Positions 17,275 to 26,103 of a stretch of DNA of 64,000 nucleotides are shown in pieces; position 1 is the stretch's first letter, and each line of letters begins with the position of its first letter. The notes below the pieces were generated by a model. The model saw only the letters and a list, made by a program, of their open reading frames with translations. It searched no databases and was not told where the DNA came from. The stretch lies in assembly GCA_013286795.1 (NCBI GenBank), contig JABDFA010000002.1, forward strand, positions 8,502 to 72,501, written 5' to 3'. Position numbers and translations under genes: made by a program. Source of the stretch: Candidatus Babelota bacterium (lineage in GTDB: Bacteria; Babelota; Babeliae; Babelales; JABDEC01).

Positions 17275-18157
17275 ATATTTTGTAAAAATTAAATTATATT
17301 TATTGTTTATTTTATTTTGGTTTTTTAATTTGAACCCTAATGTTAGCATGATAGTTTTTTCTTTTGATAGGCCATTACAACTTTACGCCCTTCTTGAATC
17401 TGTAGAAAAATATTTCTCTAATGTTGCAGATATATCTGTAATTTATAGAACAAGTAATGATATTTATTCTAGTGCTTATGAAGATGTTAAAAACAGATTT
17501 AAATACCATAGTTTTTTACAACAAAAAGTTGCTCCCTACAATAATTTCAAAGAACTGACTATAAAATGTGTCAATGAAATACAATCTGATTATTTGATGT
17601 TTGCAGTTGATGATATAGTAGTTACGGATTTTGTTGATTTAGGGCTGTGTGAAAAAATATTAAAAATCACAAAAGCTTATGGCTTTTACTTAAGACTAGG
17701 ATATAACATTACAGAGTGTTATATGCAAAATATCAAAACTCCTGTACCAATAAACAAACTCATAGAACATAATATCTATATTTATAAATTTAAAGATAGT
17801 AAGGGTGACTGGCGATATCCAAATTCATTAGACATGGCCATTTATAATAAAGCAGATATTATTCGTGAAATATATAAACTCAATTTTAATTCTCCAAATA
17901 AATTAGAAGGTGAATGGTCCTTAAAGGCTAATTTAAATAAATTGGGTCTTTTCTTTAAAGAATCAAAAATTGTTAATATCCCGCTAAATCTAGTAAATAT
18001 AGATTATCGTAGAAATAAAAATTTAAACTATTTTTCAGCCCAAGATTTGTTACAAAAATTTCAAAATGGTTTTAAAATTGATATTGATGGTTTATATAAA
18101 ATACAAAATAAGTCTACACACATTGATTTTATTCCAAGATTTGTAAAAAAAAATTAA
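17261..18157 (+). CDS. GT-A-type glycosyltransferase candidate with N-terminal signal/anchor
   Basis: 298 aa. A strongly hydrophobic N-terminus (KIKLYLLFILFWFFNL, residues about 9-24) is followed at once by a GT-A-like domain. That domain has SMIVFSFDRPLQLYALLESV as its first strand and helix, and FAVDDIVVTD as a DxD-like metal site near residue 113. The later segment RYPNSLDMAIYNK resembles acceptor-side loops. Exact family not recognised. Overlaps wecC by 14 nt, so co-transcribed, but the domain faces the periplasmic side if the leader is used. Confidence 0.6.
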   Translation: MMKNKYFVKIKLYLLFILFWFFNLNPNVSMIVFSFDRPLQLYALLESVEKYFSNVADISVIYRTSNDIYSSAYEDVKNRFKYHSFLQQKVAPYNNFKELTIKCVNEIQSDYLMFAVDDIVVTDFVDLGLCEKILKITKAYGFYLRLGYNITECYMQNIKTPVPINKLIEHNIYIYKFKDSKGDWRYPNSLDMAIYNKADIIREIYKLNFNSPNKLEGEWSLKANLNKLGLFFKESKIVNIPLNLVNIDYRRNKNLNYFSAQDLLQKFQNGFKIDIDGLYKIQNKSTHIDFIPRFVKKN

Positions 18158-18164
18158 TCTTGAT

Positions 18165-19316
18165 CTAAAAACTTCTGTTATTTTGTAAATTTTCTAATTC
18201 ATAATTGACTATAATTTTTACTAAATCTTTAAATAAAGTTTTAGCCTGCCAACCCAACTTTTCTTTAGCTTTTCTAGAATTTCCACATACAGAATTTATA
18301 TCAGATGGTCTGAAATATTTTGGATTTATAGTAACTAAAATTTTTTTTGTTTTTTTATCAAACCCTATCTCATTAATTCCTTCACCCTGCCATTCAATTG
18401 CTATATCTATTTCATTAAATGCTAATTCTATAAACTCTCTAACAGAATGACTTTCACCTGTTGCAATTATGTAATCATCTGGAACTTCTTGTTGTAACAT
18501 GAGCCACATAGATTCTACATATTCCGGAGCATATCCCCAATCACGTCTTGAATTTATATTACCTACTGTAAGTTTATCCTGTAATCCAAGTTTAATTTTA
18601 GCTATACTGCTTGCAATTATTTTACTTATAAAATTTTCACCTCTAAGAGGGGATTCATGATTGAATAAAATCCCATTACATACATATATTTTATATGATT
18701 CTCTATAGTTTACACTTATCCAATGAGAATATAGTTTTGCAATTCCATATGGAGATCTTGGATAAAAGTAGGTTGTCTCATCTTGAATAGAATTTATTGT
18801 TTTACCAAATAATTCACTTGTTGATGCATTATATAATTTTGTTGTTTGAGCAAGCCCTGTGTTTCTTATTGCTTCTAAAATATTTAAGGTTCCTATGGCA
18901 TTTGTTTGAGCCGTATAAGTAGGTTCCTCAAAAGATATATCTACATGGCTTTGCGCTGCTAAATTGTATATTTCATCTGGTTTTGTATCATTTAATATTT
19001 TCAAAATTGAAGCAAGATCTGTTATATCTCCATTTACTAAATTAAGATTTTTTATTAATTGATCAGGTTTTCTTTTTATAATATCACTGAATCTTTTTGC
19101 GTTGGATGAGGATTGTCGTCTAATAACTCCCGTTACAAAATATCCCTTACTAAGTAAAAACTTTGTTAAATAAGTACCATCTTGACCTGTGATTCCAAAA
19201 ATAAGAGCTTTTTTATGATTACAATTTAGTTCTAAATCATCAAAACTAATATTTGAAAATATTGCTTGGTATTGTAAAAATACAATAAATATAATTTTTA
19301 TAAAATTCTTCACCAT
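18165..19316 (-). CDS. gmd: GDP-mannose 4,6-dehydratase with export signal (copy 1)
   Basis: 383 aa. It converts GDP-mannose to GDP-4-keto-6-deoxymannose using bound NADP+. Residues 1-21 (MVKNFIKIIFIVFLQYQAIF) are a signal-type leader, then a short linker, then the full enzyme: GITGQDGTY nucleotide site, [24 protein letters not shown], catalytic YPRSPYGIAK (YxxxK), NHESPLRGENF and RRDWGYAPEYVE. No in-frame Met lies between the leader and the first beta strand, so a cytosolic form from a later ATG would be truncated. AAGG precedes the ATG. No GDP-fucose synthase is in the window. Confidence 0.93.
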   Translation of the reverse strand: MVKNFIKIIFIVFLQYQAIFSNISFDDLELNCNHKKALIFGITGQDGTYLTKFLLSKGYFVTGVIRRQSSSNAKRFSDIIKRKPDQLIKNLNLVNGDITDLASILKILNDTKPDEIYNLAAQSHVDISFEEPTYTAQTNAIGTLNILEAIRNTGLAQTTKLYNASTSELFGKTINSIQDETTYFYPRSPYGIAKLYSHWISVNYRESYKIYVCNGILFNHESPLRGENFISKIIASSIAKIKLGLQDKLTVGNINSRRDWGYAPEYVESMWLMLQQEVPDDYIIATGESHSVREFIELAFNEIDIAIEWQGEGINEIGFDKKTKKILVTINPKYFRPSDINSVCGNSRKAKEKLGWQAKTLFKDLVKIIVNYELENLQNNRSF

Positions 19317-19390
19317 CTACCTTTTTTATAGAATAATTAAATATCTTGATAACTAAAGCTATGAAAAAAAAACAGTTTTTTCAAATAACT

Positions 19391-20182
19391 TTACCAATCA
19401 TTACTTGTTTCATACCCTAATATACTCAATAAATTTCCGGAAAAATTTTTAAAACAGGTTTTACTTATATTAGAATAATATTTCTTCCAAGAGCTTATTT
19501 TTCCTTCTCTAAAAGTAGGAGTGTCACCAAACAAATCTTCAGCGATTTTATTAATTTCTAAATCATCGATTTCTATATCTAAAAATTTACTTATTTTTTT
19601 TATTTCATCAATTTGAACTTTATAGCTACCACTACCTTTAGGACCGACCAGTTTTTCAAAAAAAGTTATATAAACAAAAGGATATTCTTTTTTCCATCTT
19701 AAATAGTTTTTATAAATTGAATTAATATCTTGATACTGCAAAAAAGCATATGTACCAGTTGACTCGTAAAGAACCTCAGGAAAATTCACTATTGCCCAAT
19801 TTAAGTTAAAATCATTAATAGGTTTGTTAATTGTTTTTAATAATGTAATAATATGTTGCCTTGGATCTCTCACCAAAAGAATAAGCTTAACCTCTAATTT
19901 TTTTAGAAGTTCAATTTTTTCACTTGTTGGTTCTAATTTACCACGAGGATCCAAACCAAAAATCCATTCATGTCCCCAATGAATATTTTTATCTAAACTT
20001 TCAATATTGAGAGGAATTAAGCTATTTACGTTTAAAAGTTCATTTTTACCAGAAAGCTGTTTTAATAATTTTAAAACCAAATTGGTTCCGCTCTTAGGTA
20101 AAGTAAGTAAAACAATATTTTTAGGGTAGACTTTAAACATTAATAATAAAAATAGATATAAAATTATTTGTTCATTTTTCAT
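19391..20182 (-). CDS. Exported sulfotransferase-family protein
   Basis: 263 aa. Hydrophobic leader (IILYLFLLLMFKVY, residues 6-19) is followed immediately by the PAPS-binding loop NIVLLTLPKSGTNL near residue 30. The second PAPS motif is present as VRDPRQHIITLL near residue 109. Later, the FREGKISSWKKYYS segment matches the C-terminal 'G..gdWk..ft' region of sulfotransferases. Such enzymes transfer sulfate from PAPS to sugars or other hydroxyls. PAPS is cytosolic, so an exported version would need donor from the host. Confidence 0.8.
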   Translation of the reverse strand: MKNEQIILYLFLLLMFKVYPKNIVLLTLPKSGTNLVLKLLKQLSGKNELLNVNSLIPLNIESLDKNIHWGHEWIFGLDPRGKLEPTSEKIELLKKLEVKLILLVRDPRQHIITLLKTINKPINDFNLNWAIVNFPEVLYESTGTYAFLQYQDINSIYKNYLRWKKEYPFVYITFFEKLVGPKGSGSYKVQIDEIKKISKFLDIEIDDLEINKIAEDLFGDTPTFREGKISSWKKYYSNISKTCFKNFSGNLLSILGYETSNDW

Positions 20183-20249
20183 TTATTTTTTCCGTGATAA
20201 CATATTCTTGATATTGTACTATTAAAATAGTAAATAAAAGGTTTGTAAA

Positions 20250-21584
20250 ATGAAACATATTAAATTAATTTTACTCAGTTTTTTAGTTTCTAATTTAAAT
20301 ATAATTTCTGGGGAATGGTACAAGCAAACTAAGCATTTTAATTTAACCAAAGATCCTATAGATGTAGTAATAGCCTGTCATGAAAAAGATAAATATACTT
20401 TGGAGCACTGTATTTTAAGTGTAAAAAAATATGTTAAAAATCTAAGAAAAATAATTGTCTTATCTGAAAAAAAATTATCTGATCATGCAGAATGGTTCAA
20501 TGAATCTTTGTTTCCTTTTTCTAAGGAATCAATAAGCAAAGAATTTGCGCTAATGGATCCATATTTTTATGAAAATCCAAATAAGATAAAAAGAGTAGGA
20601 TGGTATTTTAAGCAGATAATGAATTTTTATGCCGCATTTATAGTACCAGAAATATCAAATAATATTTTAATATTAGATGCAGATGTAATCTTTTGCAAGC
20701 CAGTTGAGTTTACTGATAATGAAGGAAATATGTTGCATGCGCCCGGAAAAGAAAATGTATCATTTTATTTTGAACATATGGGAAGATTGTTGCCAGGTTT
20801 AAAGAAAGTAATTAAAAAATATTCTGGTATATCACATCATATGCTTTTCCAAAAAGAAATATTAAAAGATCTATTTAAATTGGTTGAATCTTACCATAAG
20901 ATTGAATTTTGGCGAGCTTATTGCAGATGCGTAGAATCTAAAATTATGGAAGGATCGGGAGCTGCCGATTATGAAATTTATTTTAATTTTGCTCTAATGA
21001 GAACAAATCAGATCAAATTAAGACCTTTAAAATGGGAAAACATAACATCTTTGTATCTTCTACCTCATTTTGAGAAAGATTTTGATTTTGTTTCATGTCA
21101 TAGTTACTCAAGAAATAGTTATGAATTATACATTGAAGAATTAATACTTAATAATTGTAGCTTAAATATAAAAGATCAGGACAATAATACTCCAATAATG
21201 ATAGCAATTAAACAAGATACTCCTTTATTGGTAAAAAAAATACTTAGTTATATTAATAATTCAGAAAAACTTGAATTTTTGAATATCAAAAATAACCAAG
21301 GTTTGTCAGCTCTTCATTTAGCTGTTAAATGGAATGATGAAATTTCTTTGAAAGAATTGATAAATAATGGTGCCGATTTATATATTACGGATTCTAAAGG
21401 CAATACACCTTTATTTTATTGTGTTATATATGGAAATCTTAAAATGTTATCAATAATAAAAGATTGTCTTAATAATAAACAACAATTTAATAATTTGATT
21501 AATATAAAAAATAAAGAAGGGCTAACTCCTTTACATTATGCTACGCAACATAAAATGCTTATGGCCGTAAAACTTCTTAAGTAA
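20250..21584 (+). CDS. Exported DUF6492-type glycosyltransferase fused to ankyrin repeats
   Basis: 444 aa. Signal peptide MKHIKLILLSFLVSNLNIIS. Residues about 24-290 form a GT-A domain of the DUF6492 type: VVIACHEKD, HAEWFNESLFPFSKESIS, VGWYFKQIMNFYAAFIVPE, ILILDADVIF (DxD) and GISHHMLFQK. From about residue 300 the chain becomes four ankyrin units (DNNTPIMIAIK, GLSALHLAVKWNDE, GNTPLFYCVIYGN, GLTPLHYATQHK) and ends abruptly mid-repeat. The paralog at 26104-27003 is the same transferase without ankyrins. The fusion suggests a catalytic domain steered by protein-protein contacts. Confidence 0.88.
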   Translation: MKHIKLILLSFLVSNLNIISGEWYKQTKHFNLTKDPIDVVIACHEKDKYTLEHCILSVKKYVKNLRKIIVLSEKKLSDHAEWFNESLFPFSKESISKEFALMDPYFYENPNKIKRVGWYFKQIMNFYAAFIVPEISNNILILDADVIFCKPVEFTDNEGNMLHAPGKENVSFYFEHMGRLLPGLKKVIKKYSGISHHMLFQKEILKDLFKLVESYHKIEFWRAYCRCVESKIMEGSGAADYEIYFNFALMRTNQIKLRPLKWENITSLYLLPHFEKDFDFVSCHSYSRNSYELYIEELILNNCSLNIKDQDNNTPIMIAIKQDTPLLVKKILSYINNSEKLEFLNIKNNQGLSALHLAVKWNDEISLKELINNGADLYITDSKGNTPLFYCVIYGNLKMLSIIKDCLNNKQQFNNLINIKNKEGLTPLHYATQHKMLMAVKLLK

Positions 21585-21604
21585 ATTTTTTAAAAAAAGG
21601 AACA

Positions 21605-22642
21605 ATGATGATTTATTTTTTAGTCATTCTTTTAAATTTGTTTTTATATTCTGATATTTTATCTTACGTTATACCTGAAAAAGTTATTATTTGCGGCGTA
21701 TGTAGAAATATTGAAATACCACTTCCTTTTACAATAAAAATAATAGAAGGAATTGGTGCTCTTTTTAAGGATTATCGTATTGTTGCTTATGAAAATAACT
21801 CGACTGATTCTACAGTGAATATTCTTAAGCAATGGAAATCTAAAAACTCAAAGATACAATTTTATTCAGAAACAATTAATCACAAAGATTTGAATAGAAT
21901 TGTTGTTAATAAGTGTCATGATGAATTTTTTAGACCAGAATTAATTGCAAGAGCCAGAAATATAGTTTTAGATAAAATAATGTCCAAAGAATATGAAGAT
22001 TTTCAATATGTTATTTGGATCGATATGGATTTTAAAATTCCTCCAACATTAGAAGGAATAGCTGAAGTATTTCAATCAGATAAAGAATGGGATGCTGTTT
22101 TTGCAAACGGGGTAGGACAACAAAATATTTATTGGGATTGGTATGCCTTAAGAGATAATATTGATCCTATTGGACCAGAATTACTTGGTCACGATTGGTA
22201 TATTCCTAAATATCTCTCATTCAATAACACAGACGATTGGTACCCTGTATATTCAGCTTTTGGTGGTTGTGGTATATATAAAAAATCATCAATTCAAGGC
22301 TGTAGATATTCTGCGCTTGTAACTAAAGATCTTGAAATTGTTGCAAAAAAAATTTTTAGAGAATTAAGTGATCATCCAAAAGTTGTAAAATATTTTAAAG
22401 ATTTAAATAAATTAACTTCAAATGTTTATATTGACAACTCTCATAGTAATCTTCTTGAAATTAAAGATCCAAAAATTGGTATCACTTTAAATAATTCTAA
22501 AGATGCAGTAGTTTGGAAAATGAATTCTTTTACTTATAAATACCCTACCGTATGCGAACATGTCCCTTTTCATGCTTCAATGATTGTAAATGGTCATGGA
22601 AAATTATATGTAAATCCCAGGATGGTTTTTACATATCTTTAA
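21605..22642 (+). CDS. Exported GT-A glycosyltransferase (CAP59/mannosyltransferase-like)
   Basis: 345 aa. Signal peptide MMIYFLVILLNLFLYSDILS. The enzyme part shows VIICGVCRNIE, YENNSTDSTVNIL (donor-site strand and loop), LIARARNIVLD and the DxD motif in YVIWIDMDFKIPP. A late VYSAFGGCGIYKK segment resembles acceptor loops of GT-A enzymes of the cryptococcal mannosyltransferase type. AAGGAAC precedes the ATG. It follows the GT-ankyrin gene by 20 nt in the same direction. Its stop overlaps the stop of the convergent gene. Confidence 0.72.
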   Translation: MMIYFLVILLNLFLYSDILSYVIPEKVIICGVCRNIEIPLPFTIKIIEGIGALFKDYRIVAYENNSTDSTVNILKQWKSKNSKIQFYSETINHKDLNRIVVNKCHDEFFRPELIARARNIVLDKIMSKEYEDFQYVIWIDMDFKIPPTLEGIAEVFQSDKEWDAVFANGVGQQNIYWDWYALRDNIDPIGPELLGHDWYIPKYLSFNNTDDWYPVYSAFGGCGIYKKSSIQGCRYSALVTKDLEIVAKKIFRELSDHPKVVKYFKDLNKLTSNVYIDNSHSNLLEIKDPKIGITLNNSKDAVVWKMNSFTYKYPTVCEHVPFHASMIVNGHGKLYVNPRMVFTYL

Positions 22643-23655
22643 GGAATCATTTTTTGCTGAATTATATTAATCCAATATTGATTGGTTAATTTTTCCCGAT
22701 ATTTTGAATTATTAAAACAATCGCCATATAGGTTTAACCATTTTTTAAAATTATCTTCTGTTATCTCAGACCAATTTTTAACAATCACTACAGGAAGCCC
22801 TTCAAATATTGGGTCCAAAGATGAAGTTTTAACAATTACTATACACCCTAATACTAGATCTTCCCAAGTTCTATGACAATCAATTCCATTTCCTGGTGGA
22901 CTTATTGAAAAGGCATATTCTCCTTTTGTCTTCCAAAGATCAGATCGCTTCATTCTTCCTGAAAAATCAATTAAGCCAGTTTTCACAATATAATTAAAAA
23001 TTGAAGCTCGATCTTCACCAAATTCTAGAAATCTTTTAAATTCACCGCGCATTGTATCAGCTAATTGAAAATCTACAAAAGCTCTTTTTTTTCTAAGATA
23101 ATTTGGTTTTAATTTATTTAAAATTTTATTTAGGCAAATCTCTTGTTCTTGTGGAGAACAACTAGCTTCTCCCCATCCATTACCTTTATATGCTATTGTA
23201 TGAAAATCAATCCCTATAGGAATGTGACTTACTTTTTTACTTGGACCTTTATAATCACAGTTTTGAGCAAAAATATGAATAATGCTCTTGTGATTAATAA
23301 ACTCTTCTATAGACTTTTGATCTAAACCACAATTAGTTGGAAATGATTCATCTCCATCACAAATTACTAGTATAAAGGGATGAGAAGTTGAATTAAGAAC
23401 CTGCTCATAAAAGTGTTTAACAAATCTGCATCTTAAAAAGATAATATCATTTTTTTGTATATTTTTATATAAATCTATATTGAATTGACGTTCTGAATTA
23501 AAGTGTTGCACAGGATTTTTATATAGACCTTTGTTGCAGCATTGTGCAATTGACAAATTCCATACATAATTTGTTAAATCCCAAGTTTTTATTTTCGAAA
23601 TAATATTAAAAAAGTTTATAATGAAAAAAAATAATATAAGTTTTTTTTTAAACAT
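22639..23655 (-). CDS. Exported exostosin-like glycosyltransferase
   Basis: 338 aa. Signal-type leader (KKKLILFFFIINFFNIIS). Central region VSHIPIGIDFHT is followed by the exostosin-like block YAFSISPPGNGIDCHRTWED, LVLGCIVIVKTSSLDPIFEGLPVVIV. This is the donor-binding half shared with the C-terminal domain of 24246-26087 and with 36521-37438. Exostosin-type (GT47-like) enzymes extend glycan chains. Last gene of a tightly packed five-gene minus-strand operon (27903 to 22639). Confidence 0.72.
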   Translation of the reverse strand: MFKKKLILFFFIINFFNIISKIKTWDLTNYVWNLSIAQCCNKGLYKNPVQHFNSERQFNIDLYKNIQKNDIIFLRCRFVKHFYEQVLNSTSHPFILVICDGDESFPTNCGLDQKSIEEFINHKSIIHIFAQNCDYKGPSKKVSHIPIGIDFHTIAYKGNGWGEASCSPQEQEICLNKILNKLKPNYLRKKRAFVDFQLADTMRGEFKRFLEFGEDRASIFNYIVKTGLIDFSGRMKRSDLWKTKGEYAFSISPPGNGIDCHRTWEDLVLGCIVIVKTSSLDPIFEGLPVVIVKNWSEITEDNFKKWLNLYGDCFNNSKYREKLTNQYWINIIQQKMIP

Positions 23656-23661
23656 ATATAA

Positions 23662-24243
23662 TTAGTTATTGATATAAGCGACCATAATATTATTTTTAAA
23701 TTCCCCCTCATTACCTCCGTCAATATATGTTATTGTATAATCTGGATTTATTTCTAATATTTTTTCAATAATCTGTTCTTTGGTTATATAATCAAAATAT
23801 AGAGTTCCTACTACATGCATGTCATCAATAAGAATTGTATGGGTTTTTATTGGATGATTTTTAATATATTCAAGTTCTTCAAGTATTGGGTTATTTTTTA
23901 TATTTGGTTGTGCCCCATTTCCTCCATCTAGCCAAAAAGTAATAGCCTTATCCATTTTTGAAATAATGTATCCCAATAATACAGAAGAATCTGCGTACCA
24001 AATGTTAACATTATTATTTTGTATAAATTTATTTCTTGTATTAGTTACTGTTAATTCGTCAGACATTATAACATGAATTTCAGGAAATTTGGCTCTAATT
24101 GCAAAATCTAAACTATTAGCAAATAATCCAGTTGCAACAAAATAATGATTTGGAAAATTTTCAAAACCCGCTTGTGAAATATTAGCTAAAGATTTATTAA
24201 AAATTATTATTATTAAAACAAAAAGCAGTCTAAACTGTTTCAT
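23662..24243 (-). CDS. Exported methyltransferase-like protein with degenerate SAM site
   Basis: 193 aa. Signal peptide MKQFRLLFVLIIIIFNKSLA. It is a paralog of 34825-35397 (shared GF..FPN/YPN-YFV opening, KTHTILIDDM, FDYITKEQIIEKI and GGNEGEFKNNIM). Where the paralog has the SAM loop FVETGTFDGYG and WLDAHAYPG, this copy has FVATGLFANSL and WLDGGNGAQ, so the glutamate and glycines of motif I are lost. It may be inactive as a methyltransferase or have a new role. Gaps to neighbours are 2 and 6 nt. Confidence 0.65.
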   Translation of the reverse strand: MKQFRLLFVLIIIIFNKSLANISQAGFENFPNHYFVATGLFANSLDFAIRAKFPEIHVIMSDELTVTNTRNKFIQNNNVNIWYADSSVLLGYIISKMDKAITFWLDGGNGAQPNIKNNPILEELEYIKNHPIKTHTILIDDMHVVGTLYFDYITKEQIIEKILEINPDYTITYIDGGNEGEFKNNIMVAYINN

Positions 24244-24245
24244 TA

Positions 24246-26087
24246 TTAATCCTTACCTCTAAATGATTCTATTAAATTGTGCCAATAATCAAAATATATC
24301 TTACTATTATCAAAATCTTTTTTTAAAAATTCTTCGTATTTATTATTCAAATACTCTTCTGTTAATTCTTCCCAATTATTTATTATTAAAACTGGAAGAT
24401 TTTCTAGCATAGGATCTAAATTTGAGACAGTTAATATGGGTATCGTATTTGTTAATAAAGCTTCCCATGTACGATGACAATCTAATCCATTACCCATCGG
24501 ACTTAAAATAAATTTTGCTGATGCCATTTTTTCTAAATATAAACTATGTGGCCAGCCTCTTAAATCTTTGCAAAAAGTTAAGTTTGAAAAAATAGTTAAT
24601 TTTCTTTCTTTAGGATTTGTTTGATTAAAGTTCATACCTACTAATATATCTTTTTTTATAAGGTTAAGTTTATTTATTATATTATTAAAATTATCTATAT
24701 TTCCATGAGGAACATATCTATTTGCTATACCTATTGGAATTGGTATAAATTTAGGATGATTTCTGATGGTTGGATTCATACCAAACCATTTTATTATTTT
24801 GGGGTCATTTAAAAAATCTTTATATTTATCAGGTGCTTCCATATCACTATTATGTGTAATCAAAATATAAGGTTCTTTTATTTTTGGATGAACTTTAGAG
24901 AAAAATTCTTTCATGTAATCTGTTTTTAAAAATACTATGTCCCCATGTTTGATATTTTTGGGATCCATAGATTTGTCTGTTTCGTCAAAAAGATGATCTG
25001 CTATGTCTCTAAAAGAGTCACCAGAGATATAAGGATATCCACTTTCTCTATCTTTTAGTTTTTTTTTAGACTTTATAGATTTTGTGATTGGCTTTACTTG
25101 CCTTGTATATGTAGTATCTACATTTTCTGTTGAATCTTTATAAATTATTTTTATTTTATTTATAATAGGTTTTTTATTTTTACCTGATATATAATCTATG
25201 GGAAAAATTTCTACTTTATAGTTACCTATTTTGCTAGCCATCAGGGAGAAATTTGATTGAGATCTAATTAAACAATCAAATTGGGTAATTGCAAAAAAAT
25301 CACTTACAACATTTCTATTATGTGCATTATTTTTTCTTCTAAAATCAAAAGTAAGATTATTATAATTGGAAAGTTGGGATTTAATGTTTGAAACTAATAA
25401 TTCTGGATTTTTATCATCTGTAAATATATATAAATATATTTTAGAATGTTTGAATATTTCTGAAATTTTTTTTATCTGATCTATATAAAAAGTAATTGGA
25501 GGAAATTTTAAAGGAAAATCAAAATCTGCAAAAACTATTGATTTATTTCCTGCATTACTCAGCGGTTGATCATATCCCCCTCCTTGGCGTATATGAACAG
25601 CTACATTAATATAATCTGATGATAAGTTTATTTTTTTTACATTTATATCTATAGGATCAATAAGTTTTTGTAATTCTTTTTTAAACTCTGGATCCTTCCA
25701 ATCAACTTCGAAATAAATCCAATGAGGATTTGTTCTATGTTCAGTTATATCTTCTCCGAAATATGGAACTGAATAAATGGAATCAGATTCTTCTTTTAAA
25801 TGTAAGTCTTTTTGTAATAATACTTTTTTATTTATTTGAGTAATATTAATATGTTCATCTAAATAGTGCATAGCAAGTTGATTAGAATATTCAAAAGGTT
25901 TAAATAACAGAGGAATATTGTTTTTAAGAGAAAGCCATTTAGCATGACAATAAGCAACAAGGTTATCCCCAAATCTTCCGCCACTTAATTCATAAGTAAT
26001 TTTGGCACTATTCAGTTCTGATTTAAAACTTAGAATCGATAAAAAAAAGTTAATATAAAATAATTTATATATTCTACATTTTAACAT
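24246..26087 (-). CDS. Exported two-domain glycosyltransferase: GT11-like + exostosin-like fusion
   Basis: 613 aa. Leader YKLFYINFFLSILSF near residues 7-21. Domain 1 (about 28-310) is GT11/fucosyltransferase-like: ELSGGRFGDNLVAYCHAKWL, VAVHIRQGGGYD and LYIFTDDKNPE. Domain 2 (about 345-613) is exostosin-like: GDIVFLKTDYMKEFFSKVHP, IPIGIANRYVP and FILSPMGNGLDCHRTWEALL. The linker is rich in lysine and threonine. The same two domains occur as adjacent single genes at 35521-36513 and 36521-37438, each with its own signal peptide. Third in the five-gene operon. Confidence 0.82.
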   Translation of the reverse strand: MLKCRIYKLFYINFFLSILSFKSELNSAKITYELSGGRFGDNLVAYCHAKWLSLKNNIPLLFKPFEYSNQLAMHYLDEHINITQINKKVLLQKDLHLKEESDSIYSVPYFGEDITEHRTNPHWIYFEVDWKDPEFKKELQKLIDPIDINVKKINLSSDYINVAVHIRQGGGYDQPLSNAGNKSIVFADFDFPLKFPPITFYIDQIKKISEIFKHSKIYLYIFTDDKNPELLVSNIKSQLSNYNNLTFDFRRKNNAHNRNVVSDFFAITQFDCLIRSQSNFSLMASKIGNYKVEIFPIDYISGKNKKPIINKIKIIYKDSTENVDTTYTRQVKPITKSIKSKKKLKDRESGYPYISGDSFRDIADHLFDETDKSMDPKNIKHGDIVFLKTDYMKEFFSKVHPKIKEPYILITHNSDMEAPDKYKDFLNDPKIIKWFGMNPTIRNHPKFIPIPIGIANRYVPHGNIDNFNNIINKLNLIKKDILVGMNFNQTNPKERKLTIFSNLTFCKDLRGWPHSLYLEKMASAKFILSPMGNGLDCHRTWEALLTNTIPILTVSNLDPMLENLPVLIINNWEELTEEYLNNKYEEFLKKDFDNSKIYFDYWHNLIESFRGKD

Positions 26088-26103
26088 TTTATTTAATGGC
26101 CCT

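Noticed and set aside
19363-19382. GAAAAAAAAACAGTTTTTTC hairpin as a terminator
   Set aside because: The stem is only A-T pairs and there is no GC-rich stem followed by a T-run in the right direction for either gene.
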